A stretch of 5,311 nucleotides of DNA from an uncultured Bacilli bacterium (GCA_934101445.1 CAKORQ010000077.1:1-5311); one strand, 5' to 3'. Positions 1 to 5,311 are shown, numbered from the stretch's first letter. The notes: a model not told the origin generated them from the sequence alone. Numbers and translations: made by a program.

Positions 1-457
1 CTATAATATAATGGCCTAAGGCACCGTAAATTCGCGTTGCTGGATCAATATAAGTAAGAGTTCCATTGCCTAAAATATTATCTTTAACATAAATACCAGT
101 TTTATAAGAGCCGTTATTTTTTTCTAATTTCAATTTAGTCGTATACTCTTTTTCATTACGTAAATAGGTTATTTCAACCTCATTATCTGTGGCATACTTT
201 TCAATTTTACTAACTAGTTCCTTAATATTCTTCACTTCTTCATTATTTACTTTTATAATGTAATCGCCTATTAAAAGTCGACTAGCATTATATATATTAT
301 TTACTTTATAAAATCCTACTACTAAAACACCTTTACTATTAATAGAAATACCTACGTTTTGACCACCCAATATTACTTGGTTTGAATAAGCAAAGGTTGT
401 AAATGGTATTAGCCATAATAAGAAGAAAATTGCTATTTTTTTATTTAAATTTTTCAT
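1..457 (-). CDS. spoIVB: SpoIVB-family sporulation serine peptidase (S55), 3' end cut off by window edge
   Basis: The first 152 codons of the gene are present and the rest lies beyond position 1. SpoIVB is made in the forespore, crosses into the intermembrane space and triggers processing of pro-sigma-K in the mother cell by cleaving SpoIVFA. Seen here: a basic start (MKNLNKK), a hydrophobic segment at about residues 8-23 (membrane anchor or signal), the family block VILGGQNVGI at 28-37, GVLVVGF at 43-49, a PDZ domain at about 43-112 (with GDYIIKVN at 64-71), then GTLTYIDP and GALGHYI at 132-151. H149 aligns with the catalytic His of the family. The catalytic Ser (GMSGSP motif) would lie outside the window. 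From memory, the B. subtilis protein has roughly 75-80 more residues before the GGQ block. ATG at 457 is preferred over the in-frame ATG at 469 because GGTGA sits 5 bases before it. The gene is separated from xseB by a terminator, so it is probably its own unit. Confidence 0.9.
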   Translation of the reverse strand, partial: MKNLNKKIAIFFLLWLIPFTTFAYSNQVILGGQNVGISINSKGVLVVGFYKVNNIYNASRLLIGDYIIKVNNEEVKNIKELVSKIEKYATDNEVEITYLRNEKEYTTKLKLEKNNGSYKTGIYVKDNILGNGTLTYIDPATRIYGALGHYII

Positions 458-462
458 AAACT

Positions 463-467
463 TCACC
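463..467 (-). promoter_or_regulatory. Ribosome-binding site deciding the spoIVB start
   Basis: GGTGA is complementary to part of the 16S anti-Shine-Dalgarno sequence and ends 5 bases before the ATG at 457. The alternative in-frame ATG at 469 has only TACTACTA before it and no Shine-Dalgarno match. The site is short, so this is a moderate preference only. Confidence 0.5.
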
Positions 468-472
468 ATTAG

Positions 473-501
473 TAGTATGATACCTTTAATTAGATTTATG
501 G
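473..501 (-). promoter_or_regulatory. Candidate sigma-G/sigma-F-type promoter for spoIVB
   Basis: On the minus strand CCATA (501-497), a 17-base spacer and CATACTA (479-473) match the B. subtilis forespore consensus, approximately GHATR - 17/18 - CATWHTA, at all but the first -35 base. B. subtilis spoIVB is transcribed by sigma-G with some sigma-F, so the match fits the gene. I saw no convincing sigma-A promoter between the xseB terminator and the gene. A start about 7 bases past the -10 would fall near 466, leaving a leader of only about 10 bases, which is unusually short and lowers confidence. The call rests on motif plus context. Confidence 0.4.
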
Positions 502-514
502 TGGAAATATCTGG

Positions 515-545
515 AAAAGAAAAAACTGTAGTTTTTACCACAGTT
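515..545 (-). terminator. Rho-independent terminator after xseB
   Basis: On the minus strand AACTGTGGT (545-537) pairs with ACTACAGTT (532-524) through nine pairs, one of them G-U, closing an AAAA loop. The last Ts of the stem run into TTTTTT (525-520), then C and TTTT. It begins 11 bases after the xseB stop, so it most likely ends the mutS-nusB-xseA-xseB transcript and separates it from spoIVB. No equivalent T-run follows the hairpin on the plus strand, so it looks one-directional. Confidence 0.88.
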
Positions 546-556
546 ATAAATTATTA

Positions 557-790
557 TTAATTTTTATTTTCTTCAATACTAAAATCTTCTAAAGTGTTAT
601 TTTCAGTTAATATTTTATTTATACTTTCTTTGGCGTTATTTAATTTATCACCACATACTTTGGCTAGTTGCATAGCCTCACTATATTTGGCAATAGCCTT
701 ATCTAAATCTACATTACCTGCTTCTAATTCTTTAACAATGTTTTCTAATTCTAATAAATTTTCTTCAAATGTTTTATCATTTTTAGTCAT
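557..790 (-). CDS. xseB: Exodeoxyribonuclease VII small subunit
   Basis: A 77-residue acidic and lysine-rich helical protein, the usual size for XseB (about 70-80 residues). Several copies bind the XseA large subunit to make exonuclease VII, a metal-independent nuclease that degrades single-stranded DNA from both ends in the cytoplasm. The family pattern is clear: TFEENLLELENIVKELEAG at 7-25, then VDLDKAIAKYSEAMQLAK at 27-44 and CGDKLNNAKESI at 46-57, matching the typical F.E...LE.IV..LE.G...L......Y..G..L...C...L..AE. The start overlaps the end of xseA by 8 bases (ATGACTAA, 790-783) and has a strong Shine-Dalgarno AAGGAG (803-798) with a 7-base spacer, pointing to translational coupling. The gene ends with three consecutive in-frame TAA codons (559-551), followed by a terminator. 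Confidence 0.95.
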   Translation of the reverse strand: MTKNDKTFEENLLELENIVKELEAGNVDLDKAIAKYSEAMQLAKVCGDKLNNAKESINKILTENNTLEDFSIEENKN

Positions 791-2057
791 TTTTGGTCTC
801 CTTACTTACTACTTTGGCTACTAATTTACCATCTTTTAAATTAATATCAATATTATCATTTACTTTAACAAGTTTAATACTAGTTATAACTTCATCTTTA
901 TTTTTTACAATACTATAGCCGCTTTCTAGTAACTTCATAGGATTTAAAACGGTAATAGTTTTTAACAAGATATTAAATTGATATTCTTTGTTTTCTAATA
1001 TTTTTACTGGATTTTTAAACAATTTATTATCAATTACTTTATGATATTTTAAAGTGTCTTCTTTAATTCTATTTGTCATAAAAAGTTGCAAACGATCTAA
1101 AAGATTATCTAATTTCTGTTCTTTTATTTCATAAATGCTTAAGGGATTTTTTAATATTTGCTTACTGGTTATAGTCTCTAAGCGATTAGTAGTACTGGTC
1201 ATTTTATTTTGGATGGCTTTAGTGGCTCTAATTTTTAATTGGTTAAATAGATTATTTAAATCGGCAATATTAGGTACGGCCATTTCAGCGGCTCCCGTAG
1301 GCGTTGGTGCTCTTAAATCTGCCACAAAATCAGCAATTGTAAAGTCAATTTCGTGCCCAACAGCGCTGATAACCGGTATTTTAGAATCGTAGATTGCTCT
1401 TGCTACTATTTCTTCATTGAAACACCATAAGTCTTCGATAGAGCCGCCACCGCGTCCACAGATTATAACATCTAAATCATATTCTTGAGCTCTTTTTAAT
1501 TGTTTAGCCACTGATTCTTTAGCCCCTTCTCCTTGAACCAGAGCGGGAAAAAGTATAGTTTTAGCGATAGGATATCTTCTTTTTATAGTACTTAAAATAT
1601 CTCTAATTGCCGCTCCTGTGGGGGCCGTTATAATTCCAATTGTCTTGGGGTACTTAGGAATAGATTTTTTATGTTCGGGATTAAATAGGCCTTCACTGGC
1701 TAATTTTTTCTTCAATTTTTCATACTCTAAGTAAAGATTCCCTATGCCATCTAATTCCATTGTATTTACATATATTTGATAAGAACCGGTAGCCTCGTAA
1801 ACACTTATACGTCCACTTACTAAAACCTTCATACCGTCTTCTGGTTTGAAATTAACTTTCATGGCATTAAAATTAAACATTACTGCCGAAAGTCTCGAAT
1901 TTTCATCTTTCAGAGTAAAGTAAAAGTGACCTCTAGTATGATGTTTAAAGTTAGATATTTCACCTTTTAAATAAACTGTATTTAAGTTAGAGTCTATATC
2001 GAATTTAGCCTTTATATAACGATTTAAATCGGAAATGGTTATATATTTAATATCCAT
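783..2057 (-). CDS. xseA: Exodeoxyribonuclease VII large subunit
   Basis: The catalytic subunit of exonuclease VII, which cuts single-stranded DNA processively into oligonucleotides and acts in mismatch-repair excision and clearance of damaged DNA. It has 424 residues, slightly shorter than the roughly 450 of E. coli or B. subtilis. An N-terminal OB-fold occupies about 3-100 (LKGEISNFKHH, 30-40). The nuclease domain follows with PTGAAIRD (146-153), GRGGGSIEDLW (201-211) and AVGHEIDFTIADFVADLRAP (232-251), then PTPTGAAE. D153, R202, H235 and D238 line up with the E. coli residues reported as essential (D155, R205, H238, D241), with near-identical spacing. Residues 265-370 form the long helical arm that carries XseB. 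A small C-terminal region has ESGYSIV (378-384) and KDGKLVAKV (408-416); the usual RGY is SGY here. The ATG lies 4 bases after the nusB stop with a weak Shine-Dalgarno (AAGAG, 2069-2065). TAA stop, overlapping xseB. Confidence 0.97.
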   Translation of the reverse strand: MDIKYITISDLNRYIKAKFDIDSNLNTVYLKGEISNFKHHTRGHFYFTLKDENSRLSAVMFNFNAMKVNFKPEDGMKVLVSGRISVYEATGSYQIYVNTMELDGIGNLYLEYEKLKKKLASEGLFNPEHKKSIPKYPKTIGIITAPTGAAIRDILSTIKRRYPIAKTILFPALVQGEGAKESVAKQLKRAQEYDLDVIICGRGGGSIEDLWCFNEEIVARAIYDSKIPVISAVGHEIDFTIADFVADLRAPTPTGAAEMAVPNIADLNNLFNQLKIRATKAIQNKMTSTTNRLETITSKQILKNPLSIYEIKEQKLDNLLDRLQLFMTNRIKEDTLKYHKVIDNKLFKNPVKILENKEYQFNILLKTITVLNPMKLLESGYSIVKNKDEVITSIKLVKVNDNIDINLKDGKLVAKVVSKETKND

Positions 2058-2061
2058 ATAA

Positions 2062-2454
2062 TCACTCTTTTATCATTTTATCTAAAACAGCATTAATGAT
2101 TTTTCTTACCGAATCATCAGAATACTTTTTGGCCAATTCTACAGCTTCGTTTATGATAACGATATGGGGGGTATCGGTGTATTTTAACTCATAGATTGCC
2201 ATTTTTAAAATAGCAGCACCGGTTTTATCAATACGACTAATATCCCAGTTTTTCATGTATTTATTAGCCAAATTTATAATTTCATCTTCATAGGTTATAA
2301 TACCATAAACAATATCTCTTACAAATTCGTTATCTATATCTAGATTCTCACTTATTATTTCTTCAACATTATAATCAATATGTTGACTTCTGTTAATATC
2401 GATTTGGTATAAAATAATCATTATTTTTTCTCTTAATTCACTTCTTGATTTCAT
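2062..2454 (-). CDS. nusB: Transcription antitermination protein NusB
   Basis: An all-helical RNA-binding protein that, with NusE (ribosomal protein S10), binds boxA RNA and helps assemble the antitermination complex on rRNA operons. Its 130 residues match the usual family size of about 130-140. Seen here: REKIMIILYQID (8-19), aligning with the REKALQALFQID type start, then SRIDKTGAAILKMAIYEL (73-90), INEAVELAKKY (101-111) and KIINAVLDKM (118-127) in place of the common KFVNGVLD. An in-frame TAA at 2463-2461 lies just upstream, so the ATG at 2454 is the only sensible start. No Shine-Dalgarno lies at normal distance; AAAGGA is 27 bases upstream beyond a hairpin (see separate entry). The stop is TGA and xseA begins 4 bases later. 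In B. subtilis nusB is followed by folD and then xseA; folD is absent here. Confidence 0.95.
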   Translation of the reverse strand: MKSRSELREKIMIILYQIDINRSQHIDYNVEEIISENLDIDNEFVRDIVYGIITYEDEIINLANKYMKNWDISRIDKTGAAILKMAIYELKYTDTPHIVIINEAVELAKKYSDDSVRKIINAVLDKMIKE

Positions 2455-2462
2455 ATATATTT

Positions 2463-2487
2463 ATTAATCTTGATGATTAATTCCTTT
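2463..2487 (-). promoter_or_regulatory. nusB Shine-Dalgarno with a hairpin between it and the start codon
   Basis: AAAGGA (2487-2482) is the only good Shine-Dalgarno match upstream of nusB, but it ends 27 bases before the ATG at 2454. Between them ATTAATC (2481-2475) and GATTAAT (2469-2463) form a perfect 7-bp stem with loop ATCAA. Folding it would remove 19 bases and leave an 8-base spacer, the normal distance. The stem has a single G-C pair, so it is weak. Hairpins that bring a distant Shine-Dalgarno close to the start are known for phage T4 genes 25 and 38. The structure is seen in sequence; the role is inferred. Confidence 0.5.
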
Positions 2488-2495
2488 CTATTTCT

Positions 2496-2524
2496 AATAT
2501 AACATATTATTTTCTAATTTTTAA
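2496..2524 (-). promoter_or_regulatory. Candidate internal sigma-A promoter for nusB-xseA-xseB
   Basis: On the minus strand TTAAAA (2524-2519) is followed by a 17-base spacer and TATATT (2501-2496), which has an extended -10 TG one base upstream (TGT, 2504-2502). This gives a poor -35 and a good -10. The start would fall near 2489, just before the AAAGGA of nusB. The -10 lies inside a 15-base inverted repeat, TAATAT-GTT-ATATTA (2509-2495). Such A/T-rich matches are common by chance, so the nusB group may equally be read through from mutS. Confidence 0.35.
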
Positions 2525-2526
2525 GG

Positions 2527-5103
2527 TTATTTAATTAAGTCTTTTAATTTGTATAGTTCATTTAGAGCATCTATTGGTCTTAAATTATCTAAATTTAAAT
2601 TAGTAATTTCGGTTAAAAGTTCTTGATTAACATTAGTTTGAGTATAATTTTCTAGAGGCTCTTTTACTTCCATCTTTTTTTCTTCTTCTACTAAGTCAAA
2701 TAAACTTACTTGTTTAATACTACTTTTATTATCAGCATCTTCATATTCTTTTAAAATAGCGCTTGCTCTTTTTAGCAGTTCTTCTGGCATTTTAGCAAGA
2801 CGAGCAACATGGATACCATATGATTTGTCAATTGGACCATTACTTACTTTATGTAAAAACGTTACTGTCCCATTTTCTTCATGAGCCTCAACATGAACAT
2901 TTTTAATGGTTTTTATCTCGTTTGCTAAGGATGTTAATTCATGATAGTGGGTAGAAAATAATGTTTTACACTTAATATTTTTACTTATATATTCTAAAAT
3001 GGCTTGGGCTAGACTCATCCCATCATATGTGGCAGTGCCACGACCAAGTTCATCAAACAAAATAAGGGAGTTAGGTGTGGCGTTAGTTATGGCATTGCAA
3101 GCCTCTTTCATCTCAACCATAAATGTAGATTCTCCACTAACTAAGTCATCGGAGGCACCTATACGGGTAAATATTTTATCAATAATTGGTAAAGTAGCCT
3201 TTTTGGCGGGAACAAAAGAACCAGTTTGCGCCATAATAATAATAATAGCTAGTTGGCGCATAAAAGTAGATTTACCGCTCATATTTGGTCCGGTTATCAA
3301 AAGAGTATTAATATTTTCGGGCATAAAGCAATCATTAGGAACATATAGACCGTTACTTACTGCCTCTACTACCGGATGGCGACCATCTTTTATTTTAATT
3401 TCCTTTTCTAGGGTTAATGTGGGTCTTACTAAATTATATTCTTCAGCACATACAGCCATGGAAATTAAAGCATCTATTTCACTTAAAATTTCTGCATCTT
3501 TTTTTAAAGAAAAAATATGTTCTTTAACTTTATCTTTTATTTCGTTGAACAAATTATATTCTAAATCAATAATTCTTTCTTCCGCATTTAAAATTAAGGC
3601 TTCTTTTTCTTTTAAAGCCGGAGAAATAAAACGCTCACAGTTAGTTAAAGTTTGTCTGCGCTCCCAGCCAAAGTCTTCCATAACCATTTTACTTTGACCT
3701 TTAGATACTTCAATATAGTAACCAAATATTTTATTGTAACCAACTTTTAAATTTTTGATACCGGTTTCTTCTTTTAGAGTCTCTTCAAAAGAGGCGATGA
3801 ATTCTTTGCCACCACTTCTAATGCTACGCAGTTCATCTAATTCTTTATTGTATCCTGATTTAATTAAAGAACCTTCTTTAACGGTAACCGGCGGATTTTC
3901 AAATACAGCCTGATCTAATAAATTATAAACTTCGGTATTAGGATCTAGTTCGTAATTAAAATTTAATTTTTTGACATCATCAATTATGTTTGGCAATATT
4001 CCCAAACTCTTTTTAATTTGTAATAAGTCTCTAGCATTCATATTACCAGATATTAATTTTCCACATAATCTTTGTAAATCGTAAACTTGATATAAATATT
4101 CTCTTAGTTCATCTTTAATAATAAATTCAGTGTTAATTTTTTCAATAGCATCATAGCGTTTATTTAACTCCTCAATATCTTTTAAAGGATGAAGAAGCCA
4201 ACTTTTAAGTTTGCGTGATCCCATCGCTGTTTTACACTTATCTATTAACCATAAAAGACTATACGTTCTTTCTTTTAATCGAATAGTTTCAAACAATTCT
4301 AAATTGCGTACTGTATGGATATCCATATTTAAGTATTTATCTTTATCAATAACGTTTATTTCTCTTATATTAGAAATATCTTTCATATTAGTTACAACTA
4401 AATAATAGAATAAATGTTTAAGACCAGTAACAAACTTATCATCTAAATCTTTATAAAGATATGGATAATCTTCTTCTAAGTAATGGTTATTATAAGATAT
4501 TTCAATCCCGTAATTATTTTTTAAAATTTGAATTAAAGAGAGATTACTATTATCAGTTAAAATAACTTCTTTAATTCCGAGGTTGATTATTTCACTAAGT
4601 AAGGAATCGTTATTATGCTTTATCTGGCTAACCATACATTCCCCAGTAGAAATATCAGCATAGGTTAATATATAAGTATTACCATAATCTAAGATACTTG
4701 CAATATAATTATTATCTTTTGGCTGTATCATTTCATAATCAGTTAGAGTGCCTTTACTAATTACTTGAATAACGCCTCTTTTTACCATGCCTTTGGTGGT
4801 TTTAGGGTCTTCTAATTGCTCACATATGGCTACTTTATAACCTTTGTCAATCAGTTTTTCAATATAGGGTTTAACAGAATGAAAAGGTACACCACACATG
4901 GGTATACGCTCACTTAAGCCGGCATTTTTGCCAGTTAGAGTTAATTCTAATTCTCTAGCGGCAGTTTCACCATCTTCAAAAAACAATTCATAAAAATCGC
5001 CAATCCGATAAAATAATAATTCTTCTAAATGTTTATTTTTAATATCCAAATATTGTTGCATCATTGGACTTAATTCTTCATACTTTACTTCATTTCTTTT
5101 CAT
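2527..5103 (-). CDS. mutS: DNA mismatch repair protein MutS
   Basis: A homodimeric ATPase clamp that recognises base mismatches and small loops and recruits MutL. Its 858 residues are the normal full length for MutS1. Domains: mismatch recognition at about 10-125 with GDFYE at 35-39 (F37 wedge and E39 of the F-x-E motif), connector about 130-240, core/lever about 250-410 and 485-560, clamp about 410-485 (KIFGYYIEVSKG, 458-469), and ATPase about 560-785. The ATPase shows Walker A GPNMSGKST (605-613), SGESTFMVEM (656-665), Walker B ILFDELGRGT (681-690) and STHYHEL (717-723). QVSLF at 798-802 fits the beta-clamp-binding motif (QxSLF type). The tail ends in LRPIDALNELYKLK (841-854), the usual C-terminal helix motif. 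The ATG at 5103 is the only start available; an in-frame TGA lies at 5130-5128. It has no strong Shine-Dalgarno, only GTGAT six bases upstream. MutL is not beside it in this window; nusB follows after 72 bases. Confidence 0.98.
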   Translation of the reverse strand: MKRNEVKYEELSPMMQQYLDIKNKHLEELLFYRIGDFYELFFEDGETAARELELTLTGKNAGLSERIPMCGVPFHSVKPYIEKLIDKGYKVAICEQLEDPKTTKGMVKRGVIQVISKGTLTDYEMIQPKDNNYIASILDYGNTYILTYADISTGECMVSQIKHNNDSLLSEIINLGIKEVILTDNSNLSLIQILKNNYGIEISYNNHYLEEDYPYLYKDLDDKFVTGLKHLFYYLVVTNMKDISNIREINVIDKDKYLNMDIHTVRNLELFETIRLKERTYSLLWLIDKCKTAMGSRKLKSWLLHPLKDIEELNKRYDAIEKINTEFIIKDELREYLYQVYDLQRLCGKLISGNMNARDLLQIKKSLGILPNIIDDVKKLNFNYELDPNTEVYNLLDQAVFENPPVTVKEGSLIKSGYNKELDELRSIRSGGKEFIASFEETLKEETGIKNLKVGYNKIFGYYIEVSKGQSKMVMEDFGWERRQTLTNCERFISPALKEKEALILNAEERIIDLEYNLFNEIKDKVKEHIFSLKKDAEILSEIDALISMAVCAEEYNLVRPTLTLEKEIKIKDGRHPVVEAVSNGLYVPNDCFMPENINTLLITGPNMSGKSTFMRQLAIIIIMAQTGSFVPAKKATLPIIDKIFTRIGASDDLVSGESTFMVEMKEACNAITNATPNSLILFDELGRGTATYDGMSLAQAILEYISKNIKCKTLFSTHYHELTSLANEIKTIKNVHVEAHEENGTVTFLHKVSNGPIDKSYGIHVARLAKMPEELLKRASAILKEYEDADNKSSIKQVSLFDLVEEEKKMEVKEPLENYTQTNVNQELLTEITNLNLDNLRPIDALNELYKLKDLIK

Positions 5104-5121
5104 CTGTACATCACGAAACTT

Positions 5122-5150
5122 ATTGTATCAAATTTAGTATTTAAAGTCCA
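5122..5150 (-). promoter_or_regulatory. Probable sigma-A extended -10 promoter of mutS
   Basis: On the minus strand TGGACT (5150-5145; keeps the GAC core of TTGACA), a 17-base spacer and TACAAT (5127-5122; one mismatch to TATAAT), with an extended -10 TG at 5130-5129. The start would fall near 5115, giving a leader of only about 12 bases before the mutS ATG. It is the best promoter match I noticed in the window and would drive mutS and probably nusB-xseA-xseB down to the terminator at 545-515. Confidence 0.55.
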
Positions 5151-5175
5151 CGCTATATCAATAAGTATTTAGAGT
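5133..5175 (-). repeat. Pair of imperfect 15-base direct repeats at the mutS promoter
   Basis: ACTCTAAATACTTAT (5175-5161) and ACTTTAAATACTAAA (5147-5133) agree at 12 of 15 positions and are offset by 28 bases. One copy overlaps the -35/spacer of the proposed mutS promoter and the other lies just upstream. They could be a regulator-binding pair, or a coincidence of A/T-rich sequence. Confidence 0.35.
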
Positions 5176-5194
5176 TTTTTAATATTTATTACTT

Positions 5195-5212
5195 AATTTT
5201 CTTTAGAAAATT
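5195..5212. repeat. Perfect 7-bp inverted repeat (A/T-rich hairpin)
   Basis: On the minus strand AATTTTC (5212-5206) and GAAAATT (5201-5195) form a perfect stem with loop TAAA, beginning 16 bases after the proposed stop of the upstream gene. Neither strand has a T-run after it, so it is not a convincing terminator. It could still be a 3'-end structure of the upstream transcript. Confidence 0.4.
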
Positions 5213-5228
5213 CCATTACTTCTTATTA

Positions 5229-5311
5229 TTAACGATTAACATCTTTATTTTTTATTATATAAATTTTATGTTTTTTAAAGAAGGCATAAAAAATATCGGT
5301 TGGTCCTAAAC
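5229..5311 (-). CDS. Possible C-terminal tail of an unidentified protein, cut by window edge
   Basis: One minus-strand frame is open from the right edge for 26 full codons, reading LGPTDIFYAFFKKHKIY and then IIKNKDVNR, and ends at TAA (5231-5229). Two more in-frame TAA codons follow directly, as they do after xseB. The frame has no internal ATG, so it would be the end of a gene starting outside the window. The other two minus frames close sooner. I do not recognise the family; the tail is basic and has aromatic residues. A short open frame can occur by chance in A/T-rich DNA, so this is a tentative call. Confidence 0.45.
   Translation of the reverse strand, partial: LGPTDIFYAFFKKHKIYIIKNKDVNR

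Noticed and set aside
594..1392. Plus-strand open frames at 594-824 and 1135-1392
   Set aside because: They are antisense to xseB and xseA. Their hydrophobic look comes from complementing Lys/Glu-rich codons, and no family features are visible.
2062..2064. Alternative genetic code with TGA as Trp, considered because of the A/T-rich, Mollicutes-like composition
   Set aside because: The Trp codons checked in MutS, XseA and NusB are TGG, and the nusB TGA lies exactly where family length predicts the end, 4 bases before xseA.
2999..3697. 232-codon plus-strand open frame opposite mutS
   Set aside because: It lies wholly antisense to the conserved MutS clamp and ATPase region, whose motifs are intact. 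It shows no recognisable domain and is best explained as a shadow of the MutS codons.
4211..4405. 64-codon plus-strand open frame in the mutS 5' half
   Set aside because: Antisense to the MutS core domain, with no recognisable features.
5133..5175. boxA-like antitermination elements (ACTCTAAATA, ACTTTAAATA), attractive because NusB is encoded nearby
   Set aside because: They lack the CTCTTT core expected of a Bacillota boxA, and one copy overlaps the predicted promoter, so it would not be transcribed from it.
5160..5180. Plus-strand T-run (GAGTTTTTT) as a terminator for a plus-strand transcript
   Set aside because: No stable stem precedes the T-run and no plus-strand gene is present to terminate.
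5268..5310. Plus-strand mini-frame ATG...TAA (MFFKEGIKNIGWS)
   Set aside because: Thirteen codons with no Shine-Dalgarno and overlapping the better-supported minus-strand tail; probably chance.
1..5311. CRISPR arrays, tRNA/rRNA genes, insertion sequences, toxin-antitoxin or phage genes
   Set aside because: I saw no regularly spaced repeats, cloverleaf or rRNA-like sequence, transposase motifs or terminal inverted repeats. Nearly all the DNA is accounted for by the housekeeping genes.

Overview
The window is A+T-rich bacterial DNA with every supportable gene on the minus strand. The organism looks like a low-GC, spore-forming member of the Bacillota. The proteins are Bacillus/Clostridium-like, the left-edge gene encodes the sporulation signalling protease SpoIVB, and TGG encodes Trp where checked (MutS, XseA, NusB). 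NusB ends at TGA, so I see no sign of the Mycoplasma code. The compact layout and strong A+T bias would fit a streamlined, perhaps uncultured, lineage of Bacilli, but that placement is inference.

In transcription order (right to left): (1) 5229-5311, a probable C-terminal tail of an unidentified gene running off the right edge. (2) 5104-5228, an intergenic stretch with an A/T inverted repeat, a pair of direct repeats and a good sigma-A-type extended -10 promoter for mutS. (3) mutS (5103-2527), complete mismatch-recognition ATPase. (4) A 72-bp gap holding a candidate internal promoter and an unusual nusB ribosome-binding region, in which a small hairpin lies between the Shine-Dalgarno sequence and the ATG. 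(5) nusB (2454-2062), xseA (2057-783) and xseB (790-557), packed with a 4-base gap and then an 8-base overlap, ending in a clear Rho-independent terminator (545-515). (6) spoIVB (457 to beyond position 1), a separate unit preceded by a candidate sigma-F/sigma-G-type forespore promoter and truncated by the left edge.

Functionally, MutS recognises mismatches and XseA/XseB form exonuclease VII, one of the exonucleases that act in mismatch-repair excision in E. coli. NusB is an rRNA antitermination and ribosome-maturation factor. SpoIVB is the forespore protease that signals to the mother cell late in sporulation. The order nusB-xseA-xseB...spoIVB is a compressed version of the B. subtilis arrangement, with folD between nusB and xseA and the ispA-dxs-tlyA-argR-recN block missing. 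MutS is an addition upstream.

This is mainly a housekeeping region. I found no convincing undescribed multi-gene system. The points most worth a second look are the nusB SD-hairpin-start arrangement, the N-terminally short SpoIVB, the forespore-type promoter match, and the coupling of mutS to the exonuclease VII genes. No stretch longer than about 300 bases lacks a gene.
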